Of a stretch of DNA of 64,000 nt, positions 45,607-54,349 are shown one piece after another (position 1 is the stretch's first letter; each line of letters begins with the position of its first letter). The stretch is from NCBI GenBank assembly GCA_963726105.1, contig CAVSBJ010000024.1, forward strand, positions 496,001 through 560,000, in the 5' to 3' direction. Under the pieces are notes generated by a model. It saw nothing but the letters and a program-made list of their open reading frames with translations. It searched no databases and was not told the origin of the DNA. This DNA is from Roseiarcus sp963726105. GTDB lineage: Bacteria; Pseudomonadota; Alphaproteobacteria; Rhizobiales; Beijerinckiaceae. The translations under genes and the position numbers were made by a program.

Positions 45607-46116
45607 ATGACTGACGATCCCGTATCCTCGACGCCCGCGCCCGATCTTCGAGCCCAACGCCGCGCGCGGCGGACGACCAGGATCGCCCGGCGCGAGTGCT
45701 CGTTCAACTTGCTGGCGTCTGGCTACACTTACAGTCAGATCGCAAAAATGGTGCGCACCAGCGTCGCGACGGTCCGGCGTGAAATCGACCGGGCGCTCGC
45801 CGAACGGCGCCTCGACGAGCCAGAGCGTTTCGCCCAGGTGCAGGTCGCGCGGCTGATAAAGGCGCTGAGACTTGCCGAGGCTGCGGTCGAGCTTGGCGAA
45901 CTCAAGGCTGTCGCGACCTATTTGCGGGTCATTGCGGCGCTCGACCGCTATCATGAACTGGCGGCAGGAAGTCCGCCGTCCCGCCGGTCGACCGAGGCCC
46001 CTCCTCTTGCCCTGCCCACCCCGCCCAAAGCGCTGACCTTCGCCGACCCGGCCACCGCGGAAGCGCCGTCCGCTGTCGACGAAACGCGAGGCCTCGAGGA
46101 GGAGGCGCCTCGCTAA
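45607..46116 (+). CDS. Small helix-turn-helix protein of unknown role
   Basis: A 169-residue basic protein. A helix-turn-helix resembling resolvase/terminase-small-subunit types is visible at about residues 35-65 (LASGYTYSQIAKMVRTSVAT, VRREIDRALAERRLDE), followed by a helical RFAQVQVARLIKALRLAEAA region and a Pro-rich acidic tail. ATG 45607 sits after the AT-rich leader; an upstream in-frame ATG at 45562 lies within the likely promoter. It may be a phage-derived or nucleoid-type DNA-binding protein. I do not recognise a characterised family. Confidence 0.65.
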   Translation: MTDDPVSSTPAPDLRAQRRARRTTRIARRECSFNLLASGYTYSQIAKMVRTSVATVRREIDRALAERRLDEPERFAQVQVARLIKALRLAEAAVELGELKAVATYLRVIAALDRYHELAAGSPPSRRSTEAPPLALPTPPKALTFADPATAEAPSAVDETRGLEEEAPR

Positions 46117-46206
46117 CAGCTATGCAGGGCCGCCCCGATTCGAGTTGCAGAAAAAGAGGCCTAAACCTAAAATCACATCGACGCGCGCAAAATTGCAGAA
46201 GGCGCG

Positions 46207-47193
46207 CTAAAGCGCCCGCACCCGCGCCCTCGCCGCTTTCTCGACAGTAAGCCGATTGCGCAGCGGCAGGCCGAAGGTTTCGGATTCGATCTCGAACACG
46301 TCGCCCTTCTGCGTCCTCACCCCGTCGCTGAACGACAGCGTCGCGGTGCCAAAGAAATGGACATGGATGTCGCCCGGGCGGCGAAACAAGCCATACTTGA
46401 AATGGTGCGCCTCGAGATTGGCGATCGAATGCGCCATGTTCTGCTCGCCCGACAGAAACGGCTTTTCCCAGATGACTTCCTTGCCGCGCCGGATGCGCGA
46501 CATGCCATTGATGTCGGCGGGCAGATCGCCAACCAGCAGTTCCGGGCCAATGCTTGCGGGCCTGAGCTTCGAATGCGCAAGCCAAAGATAGTTCTGACGC
46601 TCGGTGATGTGGTCGGAGAACTCGTTGCCCAGCGCGAAGCCCAGGCGGCGCGGCGCGCCGGCGTCATCGATCAGGTAGACGCCGACGATCTCCGGCTCTT
46701 CGCCGCCGTCGAGTGCGAAAGCGGGGCTGGGCAGATCGCCCTCCGGAGCGGCGAGGGATGAACCATCGCCCTTATAAAACCACTCAGGCTGCGCGCCGCC
46801 CTCGCTCTTGGCCGGCTTGCCGCCTTCGAGGCCCATTTTGAACATGCGCATCGAGTTGGTGAGCTTGGACGGGTCGGCGAGGTCCTTGTGCATTTTGTCG
46901 CGTCCCTCGGCCGAACCCAGATGCGTCAGGCCCGTTCCGGTCACGATCACGTGCGCGGGATCCTTGTGGTCGACCGGCGCAAGGACACGCCGCTCCTTCA
47001 ACGCCCGAGCGAGATCGACCGGCTTTCCAACTCCTCGATCGGCGATGAGCTTGCGGAGCGACACACCCTCGGCGATCGCCTGGCGCGCGAGGTCAACAGT
47101 CGTGCGCGCGCCCCTGACCAGCCGGCTCTCGCCGCGCGCGGTGACTGCAAGCGCCCGCTTGCCATTCTCGTCGATGAATTGCGCGAGTCTCAC
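46207..47193 (-). CDS. AraD1/GguC family protein (FAH fold)
   Basis: A 328-residue member of the AraD1/GguC family, relatives of fumarylacetoacetate hydrolase; characterised AraD1 enzymes dehydrate L-2-keto-3-deoxyarabonate. Conserved pieces: MRLAQFIDENGKRALAVTAR, HVIVTGTGLTHLGSAEGRDK, PEWFYKGDGSSLAAPEGDLP, EPEIVGVYLIDDAGAPRRLG and FALGNEFSDHITERQNYLWL with the acidic metal ligands. Its start overlaps the stop of the HAD gene by four bases (ATGA), so it is the last gene of a four-gene minus-strand operon. Confidence 0.85.
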   Translation of the reverse strand: MRLAQFIDENGKRALAVTARGESRLVRGARTTVDLARQAIAEGVSLRKLIADRGVGKPVDLARALKERRVLAPVDHKDPAHVIVTGTGLTHLGSAEGRDKMHKDLADPSKLTNSMRMFKMGLEGGKPAKSEGGAQPEWFYKGDGSSLAAPEGDLPSPAFALDGGEEPEIVGVYLIDDAGAPRRLGFALGNEFSDHITERQNYLWLAHSKLRPASIGPELLVGDLPADINGMSRIRRGKEVIWEKPFLSGEQNMAHSIANLEAHHFKYGLFRRPGDIHVHFFGTATLSFSDGVRTQKGDVFEIESETFGLPLRNRLTVEKAARARVRAL

Positions 47194-47873
47194 GCTCTTG
47201 CCCTTTCTTCAGCGCCGGCACTCAGGCGCGTTTCAATCAGTTCGAAGATACGCGGATCGGTGAAATTGCTGGCGGCAAATGTCGCGCCCGCCTCGATCAG
47301 CGTTCGCGAATCCAAGGTCGTCATCACGCCCACCACGGCGAGGCCCGCGGCCGCCGCAGCGCGAACGCCTGACAGCGAGTCCTCGAAGGCAACCGAATGC
47401 GCCGCGGAAGCGCCCGTGCGTTCGAGCGCCGTCAGATAAGGCAAGGGATCGGGCTTGGAGCGCGCAAGCTCCCCGCCGATCACCAGGATTGGCAGCCGCT
47501 GCCCGATCCCCAACGCCGCGAGAACCTTCTCGGCATTGGCGCGCGGCGCGTTGGTGACGACTGCGCGCTTCAGTCCGCGCCGATCGGCGAAGTCGAGCAG
47601 CGCAAGGGCGCCAAGAATAGGCTCGAGAGCGCCCAAATTGCCTCGGTAGTCCGCCTCTTTGGCGTCAAGGGTCGCGGCCTGCTCGACGGGCGACAAATGC
47701 GCGAGGTAGCAACTCGCAATCATTTCGTTGGACGCACCCATGATCTTGGCGGCGTATTCGGATCGGTCGAGCTGAATTCCGTGGGGCGCAAACACGCGCT
47801 GGAATGCGACAAGATGTTCGGGGTCGCTATCCACCAGCGTTCCGTCGAGATCGAACAGCAGGGCCGTTTTCAT
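47190..47873 (-). CDS. HAD-superfamily phosphatase
   Basis: A 227-residue HAD subfamily IA phosphatase (phosphoglycolate phosphatase/beta-phosphoglucomutase branch). Motif I LLFDLDGTLVDSDPEH, motif II region RAVVTNAPRANAEKVL, motif III/IV GGELARSKPDPLPYLTALE and HSVAFEDSLSGVRAAAAAG. ATG 47873 is chosen; the frame to 48062 has no family residues. Coupled to AraD1 by ATGA overlap. Within a sugar-acid operon it may remove phosphate from a sugar intermediate; inferred only. Confidence 0.85.
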   Translation of the reverse strand: MKTALLFDLDGTLVDSDPEHLVAFQRVFAPHGIQLDRSEYAAKIMGASNEMIASCYLAHLSPVEQAATLDAKEADYRGNLGALEPILGALALLDFADRRGLKRAVVTNAPRANAEKVLAALGIGQRLPILVIGGELARSKPDPLPYLTALERTGASAAHSVAFEDSLSGVRAAAAAGLAVVGVMTTLDSRTLIEAGATFAASNFTDPRIFELIETRLSAGAEERARA

Positions 47874-47958
47874 AGCGCGAGGCGCCTCCGGCGCGTCCGC
47901 GTAGGAAGGGCTCCAACGCGCTGCCGCGGCTCGTGCGTCAGGGGATCGGCGCCCCCTC

Positions 47959-49479
47959 TCACATCGTCGCTCCGATTTGCCAAGGGGCGAACTCCGCATC
48001 GCCGTATCCGAGGAGTTCCGACTTGGTTCGCTCACCCGAGGCGACCGCGAGGACCTTGTCAAAAATCTCCTGCCCCTTGTCCGCGATCGAAACGCCGTCG
48101 ACGACGTCGCCGCAATTGATGTCCATGTCCTCGATCATCCTGCGGTACGTATCATTATTGGTGGCGAGCTTGACCGACGGCGTTGGCTTGCAGCCGTAAG
48201 CCGAGCCGCGCCCGGTGGTGAAGCAGAGGACGTTGGCGCCGCCCGCGACCTGCCCAGTCGCAGATACCGGGTCGTAGCCGGGCGTATCCATGAACACGAA
48301 GCCCTTGGCCGTGACCGGCTGGGCGTATTCGTAGACCTCGTTCAGCGCGGTCGTGCCGCCCTTAGCGGCTGCGCCCAGCGACTTCTCGAGAATGGTTGTC
48401 AAGCCGCCGGCCTTGTTTCCCGGTGAGGGATTGTTGTTCATCTCTCCGCCGTTGCGCGCGCAATAATCTTCCCACCAACGGATTCGCTCGACGAGCTTGT
48501 GACCGATCTCGGGCGTCGCGGCGCGCCGTGTCAGCAAATGCTCAGCGCCATAAATCTCCGGCGTCTCTGAAAGAATCGCGGTGCCCCCGTTGCGCACCAA
48601 GATATCGACCGCGGCGCCAAGGGCGGGGTTCGCGGTGATGCCCGAATAGCCGTCCGAACCGCCGCATTGGAGCGCGAGCGTCAGCTCGCTTGCGGGCGCC
48701 GGCGCTCGCTCAACGCTGTTGAGTGCGGGCAGCATAGAGCGGATGTGGTCGACGCCGGCTGCAACCGTCTTGCGCGTACCGCCAGTCGCCTGGATCGTCA
48801 GGCTGTGGAACGACTCGCTTTCGACGATCCCATATTCTTCCTTCATGCGGCCGATCTGAAAGACTTCGCAGCCGAGCCCGACCATCAAAGCGGCGCCAAT
48901 ATTGGGGTTGGCCGCGTAGCCCCATTGCGTGCGCATAAGCGCGTCGAATCCCACTCCCTTGGCGGCGATGCCGCAACCCGTCCCATGCACGAGCGGGATG
49001 ACGCCGTCGACATTCGGGTAGTCCGCGAGCATGTCGGAGCGTTCGACCTCCTTCGCGATCAGTCGCGCGACGGTCGCGGAGCAATTCACTGAAGTCAGCA
49101 CGGCGAGATAGTTGCGCGTTCCGACCTTGCCGTTTGCACGCCGATAGCCTTGAAAGGTCGGCTGCTCCTCAACGGGCAGGATGTTCTCGAGGCGCGCGTC
49201 CTCGCCAAAATGGTAGTCGCGAGCGAATTCCTTGATCGCGCAATTGTGCTCATGAACCCATTCGCCCGCGGCGATTGGGCGGGAGGCGAAGCCGATGATC
49301 TGCCCGAACTTGCGAATTGGCGCGCCCTCTTCAACCGGGACCACCGCCATCTTGTGGCCTTTCGGAACGCGCTGCCGCGCTGCGATGCCCCCCGACGGTT
49401 CAGCTCCAGCTGAAATGTCGTCGATCGCGATAATCACGTTGTCCGAAGGGTCGAGCCGTAGAGCGCGAGGCGTGGTCAT
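47959..49479 (-). CDS. UxaA-family sugar-acid dehydratase (altronate/galactarate type)
   Basis: A 506-residue full-length UxaA/GarD protein: SAF-like N-terminal domain (ALRLDPSDNVIIAIDDISAG, KGHKMAVVPVEEGAPIRKFG, HEHNCAIKEFARDYHF) followed by the large catalytic domain (GKVGTRNYLAVLTSVNCSAT, PLVHGTGCGIAAKGVGFDAL, TLALQCGGSDGYSGITANPA, FMDTPGYDPVSATGQVAGGA). The family removes water from altronate, galactarate or related aldonic/aldaric acids, using Fe. Second gene after the regulator, 31 bp away. Specificity cannot be decided by eye. Confidence 0.85.
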   Translation of the reverse strand: MTTPRALRLDPSDNVIIAIDDISAGAEPSGGIAARQRVPKGHKMAVVPVEEGAPIRKFGQIIGFASRPIAAGEWVHEHNCAIKEFARDYHFGEDARLENILPVEEQPTFQGYRRANGKVGTRNYLAVLTSVNCSATVARLIAKEVERSDMLADYPNVDGVIPLVHGTGCGIAAKGVGFDALMRTQWGYAANPNIGAALMVGLGCEVFQIGRMKEEYGIVESESFHSLTIQATGGTRKTVAAGVDHIRSMLPALNSVERAPAPASELTLALQCGGSDGYSGITANPALGAAVDILVRNGGTAILSETPEIYGAEHLLTRRAATPEIGHKLVERIRWWEDYCARNGGEMNNNPSPGNKAGGLTTILEKSLGAAAKGGTTALNEVYEYAQPVTAKGFVFMDTPGYDPVSATGQVAGGANVLCFTTGRGSAYGCKPTPSVKLATNNDTYRRMIEDMDINCGDVVDGVSIADKGQEIFDKVLAVASGERTKSELLGYGDAEFAPWQIGATM

Positions 49480-49510
49480 GATTGTCGTCTTTTGGCTAGT
49501 AGGGTTGGCC

Positions 49511-50233
49511 TTACGGGGAGAAAAGTTCCGGCTGTCGGTTCGCGAGATCCTCGAGCCGCGCGGCCGTGATCCTGAGGTGCTGCTTCATAGCATCGCATGC
49601 GGCGGTCGGATCTTCAGCCTCAATCGCAGCGGCGATCGCGGTATGCTCAGTCAAACTCGCGCGAAGCTGCTGCGACGACAACATAGTCAATCTGCGTGTT
49701 CTTTCCAGATGGACACGCAGAGACTCAAGCACATCGGCGGATCGCGCCATTCCTAGCCGACTGGTCAATATCTGGTGGAACGCCACGTCGAGCCCGTAAA
49801 ACGTCGCTCGATCCTTCTCGGCGACCGCCGCGACTTCCTGCCTGAGGTTTGCAGCGAGCGCATCCTTGTCGGCGCGGCTCATCCGGCGGGCGGCCTCGGC
49901 CGCGATCTCCCCCTCAAGCGCGCTGCGGATGAACAGGCGCTCGCGCGCATCATTGAGCGAGATCCGAGCGACGAACGAGCCGTGTTGCGGCGCAACATCG
50001 ACCAGACGATCGTAGGCCAGACGGCTGACGGCAGCAGAAACGGGAAAGCGGGAGACGCGCATTTTCTCGCACAACCCCGTTTTGTCGATCAAGCTCCCCG
50101 GCTCGAGCGCGCCAGAGAGAATCGCTTCCCTCAATTCGCCATACACGGCGTCCGCCTTTGAATAGGCGCCCTTTGCCAAATTCTGCCCGCCGCTCAAAGC
50201 GAAGCGAGACGCTTCGCCTCCTCCCGCTAACAT
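49511..50233 (-). CDS. GntR-family transcriptional regulator (FCD subfamily)
   Basis: A 240-residue regulator with an N-terminal winged helix (YGELREAILSGALEPGSLID, KTGLCEKMRVSRFPVSAAVS, RLAYDRLVDVAPQHGSFVAR) and a C-terminal FCD ligand-binding domain (RLFIRSALEGEIAAEAARRM, DVAFHQILTSRLGMARSADV, LTEHTAIAAAIEAEDPTAAC). FCD regulators respond to sugar acids and similar organic acids. The listed ATG 50233 lies inside the palindrome at 50227-50238; a start further in, for example at TTG near 50176 (LAKGAYSKADAVYGELR), is possible. Heads the minus-strand operon. Confidence 0.85.
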   Translation of the reverse strand: MLAGGGEASRFALSGGQNLAKGAYSKADAVYGELREAILSGALEPGSLIDKTGLCEKMRVSRFPVSAAVSRLAYDRLVDVAPQHGSFVARISLNDARERLFIRSALEGEIAAEAARRMSRADKDALAANLRQEVAAVAEKDRATFYGLDVAFHQILTSRLGMARSADVLESLRVHLERTRRLTMLSSQQLRASLTEHTAIAAAIEAEDPTAACDAMKQHLRITAARLEDLANRQPELFSP

Positions 50234-50238
50234 GTTAG
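50227..50238. promoter_or_regulatory. Perfect palindrome, probable GntR operator
   Basis: CTAACATGTTAG, a 12-bp perfect palindrome, sits between the divergent regulator and the FAH gene and includes the regulator's apparent ATG. FCD/GntR operators are short palindromes of this kind. Location at the only divergent promoter of the locus supports autoregulation and control of both arms. Confidence 0.6.
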
Positions 50239-50295
50239 AGGCTAGAGATGCGGCGCGGCCCCGTCAATACTCAAACGCCGCGCAAGAGGACGCCC

Positions 50296-51474
50296 ATGCC
50301 GATGCTCGACTTGCGCGAGGAGACCACGCTGCCTGCGGACGGCTTCGCCGGCGCTCTGGCGGCTCGCGTTTGGCGCCAAGACGTGAATGGCCCCTCGGTT
50401 GTCGCGATCAGGAAGAGCGGCGTTTTCGACGTCAGCGCCGCGTTTCCGACCATGCGCGATCTTTGCGAAACGGCCTCGCCTGCCCGGGCGCTGCGTACGG
50501 CGGAAGGTCAGCGCCTCGGCACACTCAGCGAAATCCTCACCTACACGCCGCGCGACAGCGGAGGGTCGAACAACACGCGTTTGCTCGCGCCCATCGATCT
50601 GCAGGCGATCAAGGCGGCGGGCGTCACCTTCGCGCAATCTCTGCTCGAGCGCGTGATCGAAGAGCGTGCGCACGGCAGCCGCGAGGGCGCTGCGAAGGCG
50701 CGCGAGGAGATCGTAAGCGTTCTCGGCGATGATCTCAGCACGATCAAGCCGGGCTCGCCCGCCGCAATGCGGCTCAAGGATGCGCTGGTCAAGGCCGGCG
50801 CCTGGTCGCAATATCTGGAAGTCGGCATTGGCCCTGACGCCGAAGTGTTCACCAAGAGCCAACCAATGTCGGCCGTCGGAACGGGTGATGACGCCGGGTT
50901 CCACAGGGCCTCCCTCTGGAACAATCCCGAACCCGAGGTCGCGCTCGCGGTCGCCTCCAGTGGGGCGATAGTCGGCGCGACACTCGCGAACGACGTCAAT
51001 CTGCGCGACTTCGAGGGACGCTCAGGGCTCTTGCTCGGCAAGGCCAAGGACCAGAACGCGAGTTGCGCGATCGGACCCTTCCTGCGCTTCTTCGATGAGA
51101 CCTTCACGCTTGACGACGTGCGGAAGGCGATGATCTCGCTCGTGGTCGAAGGCGACGACGGCTTTCGTCTCGAGGGCGGCTCGTCGATGGCCCAGATCAG
51201 CCGCGATCCGAGCGATCTCGCGGCGCAGACGATCGGCGCGAGCCACGCCTATCCGGACGGTTTTGTCCTTTTGCTCGGAACAATGTTCGCTCCTGTGGCC
51301 GATCGCGGCGCTCCTGGCATGGGTTTCACGCACAAGACAGGCGATATCGTCACGATCAGCGCGGAGAAACTCGGACGGCTCGTCAATCGCATGCGGCCAT
51401 GCGAAGAGTGCGAACGATGGACATTCGGCGCTGGCGCACTGATGCGCAATCTTGCCAAACGGGGCTTGATTTAG
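50296..51474 (+). CDS. Fumarylacetoacetate hydrolase family protein (2-keto-3-deoxy acid dehydratase candidate)
   Basis: A 392-residue FAH-fold protein. Conserved: NNTRLLAPIDLQAIKAAGVT, GPDAEVFTKSQPMSAVGTGD, WNNPEPEVALAVASSGAIVG (acidic metal ligands), ATLANDVNLRDFEGRSGLLL and KAKDQNASCAIGPFLRFFDE. ATG 50296 has GAGGA five bases upstream; an in-frame ATG at 50248 is further from any ribosome site. In nonphosphorylative sugar pathways, FAH-fold members convert 2-keto-3-deoxy acids toward ketoglutarate semialdehyde; the adjacent semialdehyde dehydrogenase supports that role here by inference. Confidence 0.83.
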   Translation: MPMLDLREETTLPADGFAGALAARVWRQDVNGPSVVAIRKSGVFDVSAAFPTMRDLCETASPARALRTAEGQRLGTLSEILTYTPRDSGGSNNTRLLAPIDLQAIKAAGVTFAQSLLERVIEERAHGSREGAAKAREEIVSVLGDDLSTIKPGSPAAMRLKDALVKAGAWSQYLEVGIGPDAEVFTKSQPMSAVGTGDDAGFHRASLWNNPEPEVALAVASSGAIVGATLANDVNLRDFEGRSGLLLGKAKDQNASCAIGPFLRFFDETFTLDDVRKAMISLVVEGDDGFRLEGGSSMAQISRDPSDLAAQTIGASHAYPDGFVLLLGTMFAPVADRGAPGMGFTHKTGDIVTISAEKLGRLVNRMRPCEECERWTFGAGALMRNLAKRGLI

Positions 51475-51518
51475 GCGCTCACACACCAGAAATTTAGTTG
51501 TTGACTTAGGGATAGAGC

Positions 51519-52955
51519 ATGGGCGCGCATCAGAACTTTATCGCCGGAGAATGGGTCGACGGCTCGAGTGTCACTCGCGACGTCAACCCGTCGGACACAA
51601 ATGACCTTGTCGGCGAATACGCGCAAGCCGACGCAGCGCAGACGAACGCCGCGATCGAGGCTGCGCATGCCGCGTTCCCTGCGTGGTCGCGGACGACGCC
51701 TCAGGAGCGGCATGACATTCTACTGCGAGCCTCGACCGAGATCCTCGCCCGACGAGAGGAGCTCGGGCGCCTGCTCTCGCGCGAAGAAGGCAAGACCCTT
51801 GCGGAAGGCATTGGGGAGGCGACCCGAGCCGGACAGATCTTCGACTTTTTCGCTGGCGAAGTGTTGCGGATTCCGGGCGAGAAATTTGCCAGCGTGCGAC
51901 CGAATATCGACATCGAGGTGACGCGCGAGCCGCTTGGCGTCGTTGGCATTATCGCGCCTTGGAACTTTCCGCTTGCGATCCCCTCCTGGAAAATTGCGCC
52001 GGCGCTCGCCTATGGCAACACGGTGGTGTTCAAGCCAGCAGATCTCGTTCCCGGGTGCGCACACGCACTGTCTGAAATCATTGTGCGCGCGGGTCTTCCC
52101 AAGGGCGTTTTCAATCTCGTTGTTGGCCGCGGCGCGGTGGTCGGCCAGGCCATCCTCGAACACAAGAAAGTCGACGCGGTCACATTCACGGGCTCGGTTG
52201 CAACCGGCGCCAAAGTCGCGGCGGCCTGCGTCAAGTCCATGCGTCGCTTCCAGCTCGAAATGGGCGGCAAAAATCCGCTCGTCGTGCTCGCCGACGCTGA
52301 TCTTAAGAACGCGGTCGAATGTGCGGTCAATGGCGCCTATTTCTCAACCGGCCAGCGTTGCACCGCGTCGTCACGTCTCATCGTCGAGGAGCCGATTTAC
52401 CGGCGCTTCGCGGACGCGCTGACGGAGCGAATGCGCGGACTCGTCGTCGACGACGCGCTGAAACCCGGAACCCACATTGGGCCGGTGGTCGATGCATCAC
52501 AGTTCGAGCAGGATCTCTCCTACATCCGGATTGGCCAGGGCGAAGGCGCAAAGCTTGTGCTCGGCGGCGAACGGCTCAATCGAGCGACTCCCGGGTTCTA
52601 CATGGCCCCTGCCCTCTTCCTTGACGCCGATAACACGATGCGCATCTCGCGCGAGGAGATCTTCGGACCCGTCTCGGCGATGATCCCCGCGCGCGACTAC
52701 GCACATGCTTTGGAGATCGCCAATGACACCGAGTTCGGCCTCTGCGCCGGCATCTGCACCACGAGCCTGAAGCACGCTTCCCACTTCAAGCGCAACATTG
52801 AAGTCGGCATGACGATGGTCAACCTCCCAACGGCGGGCGTCGACTATCACGCGCCATTCGGCGGCCGTAAAGCTTCGAACCTCGGGCCCCGCGAACAGGG
52901 ACGCTATGCAGCCGAGTTCTACACGACGGTAAAAACTTCCTACACGCAGCCGTGA
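51519..52955 (+). CDS. Aldehyde dehydrogenase, ketoglutarate-semialdehyde type
   Basis: A 478-residue NAD(P)-dependent aldehyde dehydrogenase. Cofactor region IIAPWNFPLAIPSWKIAPAL, catalytic Glu in RRFQLEMGGKNPLVVLADAD, catalytic Cys in YFSTGQRCTASSRLIVEEPI, and the end HAPFGGRKASNLGPREQGRY. N-terminal NFIAGEWVDGSSVTRDVNPS and the AAFPAWSRTTPQERHDIL stretch resemble 2,5-dioxopentanoate dehydrogenases. It would feed 2-oxoglutarate to the TCA cycle. 44 bp after the FAH gene, 36 bp before the kinase. Class is sure, substrate inferred. Confidence 0.9.
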   Translation: MGAHQNFIAGEWVDGSSVTRDVNPSDTNDLVGEYAQADAAQTNAAIEAAHAAFPAWSRTTPQERHDILLRASTEILARREELGRLLSREEGKTLAEGIGEATRAGQIFDFFAGEVLRIPGEKFASVRPNIDIEVTREPLGVVGIIAPWNFPLAIPSWKIAPALAYGNTVVFKPADLVPGCAHALSEIIVRAGLPKGVFNLVVGRGAVVGQAILEHKKVDAVTFTGSVATGAKVAAACVKSMRRFQLEMGGKNPLVVLADADLKNAVECAVNGAYFSTGQRCTASSRLIVEEPIYRRFADALTERMRGLVVDDALKPGTHIGPVVDASQFEQDLSYIRIGQGEGAKLVLGGERLNRATPGFYMAPALFLDADNTMRISREEIFGPVSAMIPARDYAHALEIANDTEFGLCAGICTTSLKHASHFKRNIEVGMTMVNLPTAGVDYHAPFGGRKASNLGPREQGRYAAEFYTTVKTSYTQP

Positions 52956-52991
52956 GCGGGCAAACGGCGACTCGCATGGGCAATAACGACG

Positions 52992-53921
52992 ATGATCATG
53001 ATCTCCGGCGAGGCGCTGATCGATCTCATTCCCGATCCGGTCAAGGCCGACGCCTATGACGCTGTCCTAGGCGGCTCGCCCTACAACGTAGCCATTGGGC
53101 TGGCTCGGCTTGGCGCCCCCACCGCCTTCATCTCTCGCCTTTCCGCGGACGGGAACGGCGAAGCTCTCGCCAGCGCCCTCGCCGCGAATGGGGTCGACTT
53201 GAGCTTCGTCGCTCGTGACATGCGCCCGACAACACTCGCCTTCGTCATGCGCGGCACCGCCAAGACAGGCTCGCGCTATTCGTTCTACCTCGACGGGACG
53301 GCTTATGATGGCCCATGGCCGTTTCCGGCCGAATGGCCAAGCGCGGCGCGACACCTGCACGTCGGATCCTTCGCCGCGGTAGAGCGCCACGGACAGACGG
53401 TGGTCGAAGCGATGCGGCGTGCGTCCTCGCGTGCGACTGTGAGCTTCGATCCCAACATCCGCCCGTTTGTCACCCCAGACCGCGAGGCCATCGGGCCCTT
53501 GGTGGAACGCCACGTTTCGCACGCTCGGGTCGTCAAGGCGAGCGAGGAGGATCTCGAATGGCTCTATCCAGGCCGCGGCCTCGAGGAGAGCCTCGCTGCC
53601 TGGGCAAAGGCCGGCCCGCGATTTTGCGTCGCGACGATGGGGGAGCGTGGCGCTCTGGCAATGCTCGGCAAAGAACGCATCGAGGTCCCGGCGCCGCAGA
53701 TCGAAGTCGTCGACACCGTGGGCGCGGGAGACAGCTTCATGTCCGCGCTTCTATCGGCGATGGACCGGGATCACGCGCTCGGTGCTGAAGCGCCCGCGCC
53801 ATCTCGAAGCGAACTCGAAAGATGGCTCCGCTTTGCCGCGGCGGCCTCTGCAATCACCTGCACCCGCAAGGGCTCAGATCCGCCGACGCTCAAGGAAGTC
53901 CAAGTGGCGCTTGCCGCATGA
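52992..53921 (+). CDS. PfkB-family carbohydrate kinase
   Basis: A 309-residue ribokinase/fructokinase-family kinase. GEALIDLIPDP at the N-terminus, substrate loop LGGSPYNVAIGLARLGAPTA, SFDPNIRPFV, and the ATP/anion-hole motif VDTVGAGDSFMSALLSAMDR with catalytic Asp. In this context either a fructokinase or a 2-keto-3-deoxygluconate kinase fits, because UxaA-type dehydratases make that acid. Last gene of the plus-strand arm. Substrate undecided. Confidence 0.87.
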   Translation: MIMISGEALIDLIPDPVKADAYDAVLGGSPYNVAIGLARLGAPTAFISRLSADGNGEALASALAANGVDLSFVARDMRPTTLAFVMRGTAKTGSRYSFYLDGTAYDGPWPFPAEWPSAARHLHVGSFAAVERHGQTVVEAMRRASSRATVSFDPNIRPFVTPDREAIGPLVERHVSHARVVKASEEDLEWLYPGRGLEESLAAWAKAGPRFCVATMGERGALAMLGKERIEVPAPQIEVVDTVGAGDSFMSALLSAMDRDHALGAEAPAPSRSELERWLRFAAAASAITCTRKGSDPPTLKEVQVALAA

Positions 53922-54345
53922 TGGGCAATTCGCGTTAGGTTTCACTAAGTAGAGGGGCGCCGCTTGAGGGGTGATTCAGGCTCTGCAGCGCGGACGCCTC
54001 GGAACGAACAAAGTGTGTTCGCCCGGATCAGACGCGGGCGCTTCAACGACGCTGAACGTTGGGGTTCTGCTCAGGGGCGCGAACGGAAACGTTGTCGGCG
54101 GTGCGCGGACCGTTCAGGCGCTGTCTACGGACTCCCCTCGACGGTAACGGCGGCGGCGTCAATCGTCCGCTGACGCCTTCGCCTGGGCGTCCTCTGATCG
54201 GCCTCCGCAGCGCGGTTGGAACACGCGTTCTCACGCGCAATCTCGGCCCATCTTCTATTCCCTCCGCGACGGTGTTTGCTTGTTACGGCGCGGATAGATC
54301 GGCCAGTCTACACGCGGACCTACGCCCCCTGCTTGCACGTCCTCC
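53922..54345. other. Intergenic region between sugar-acid locus and IS cluster
   Basis: About 420 bases with no gene. No clear terminator after the kinase. Contains GC-rich filler and the left CTAG target of the IS5-type element. Confidence 0.4.
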
Positions 54346-54349
54346 CTAG

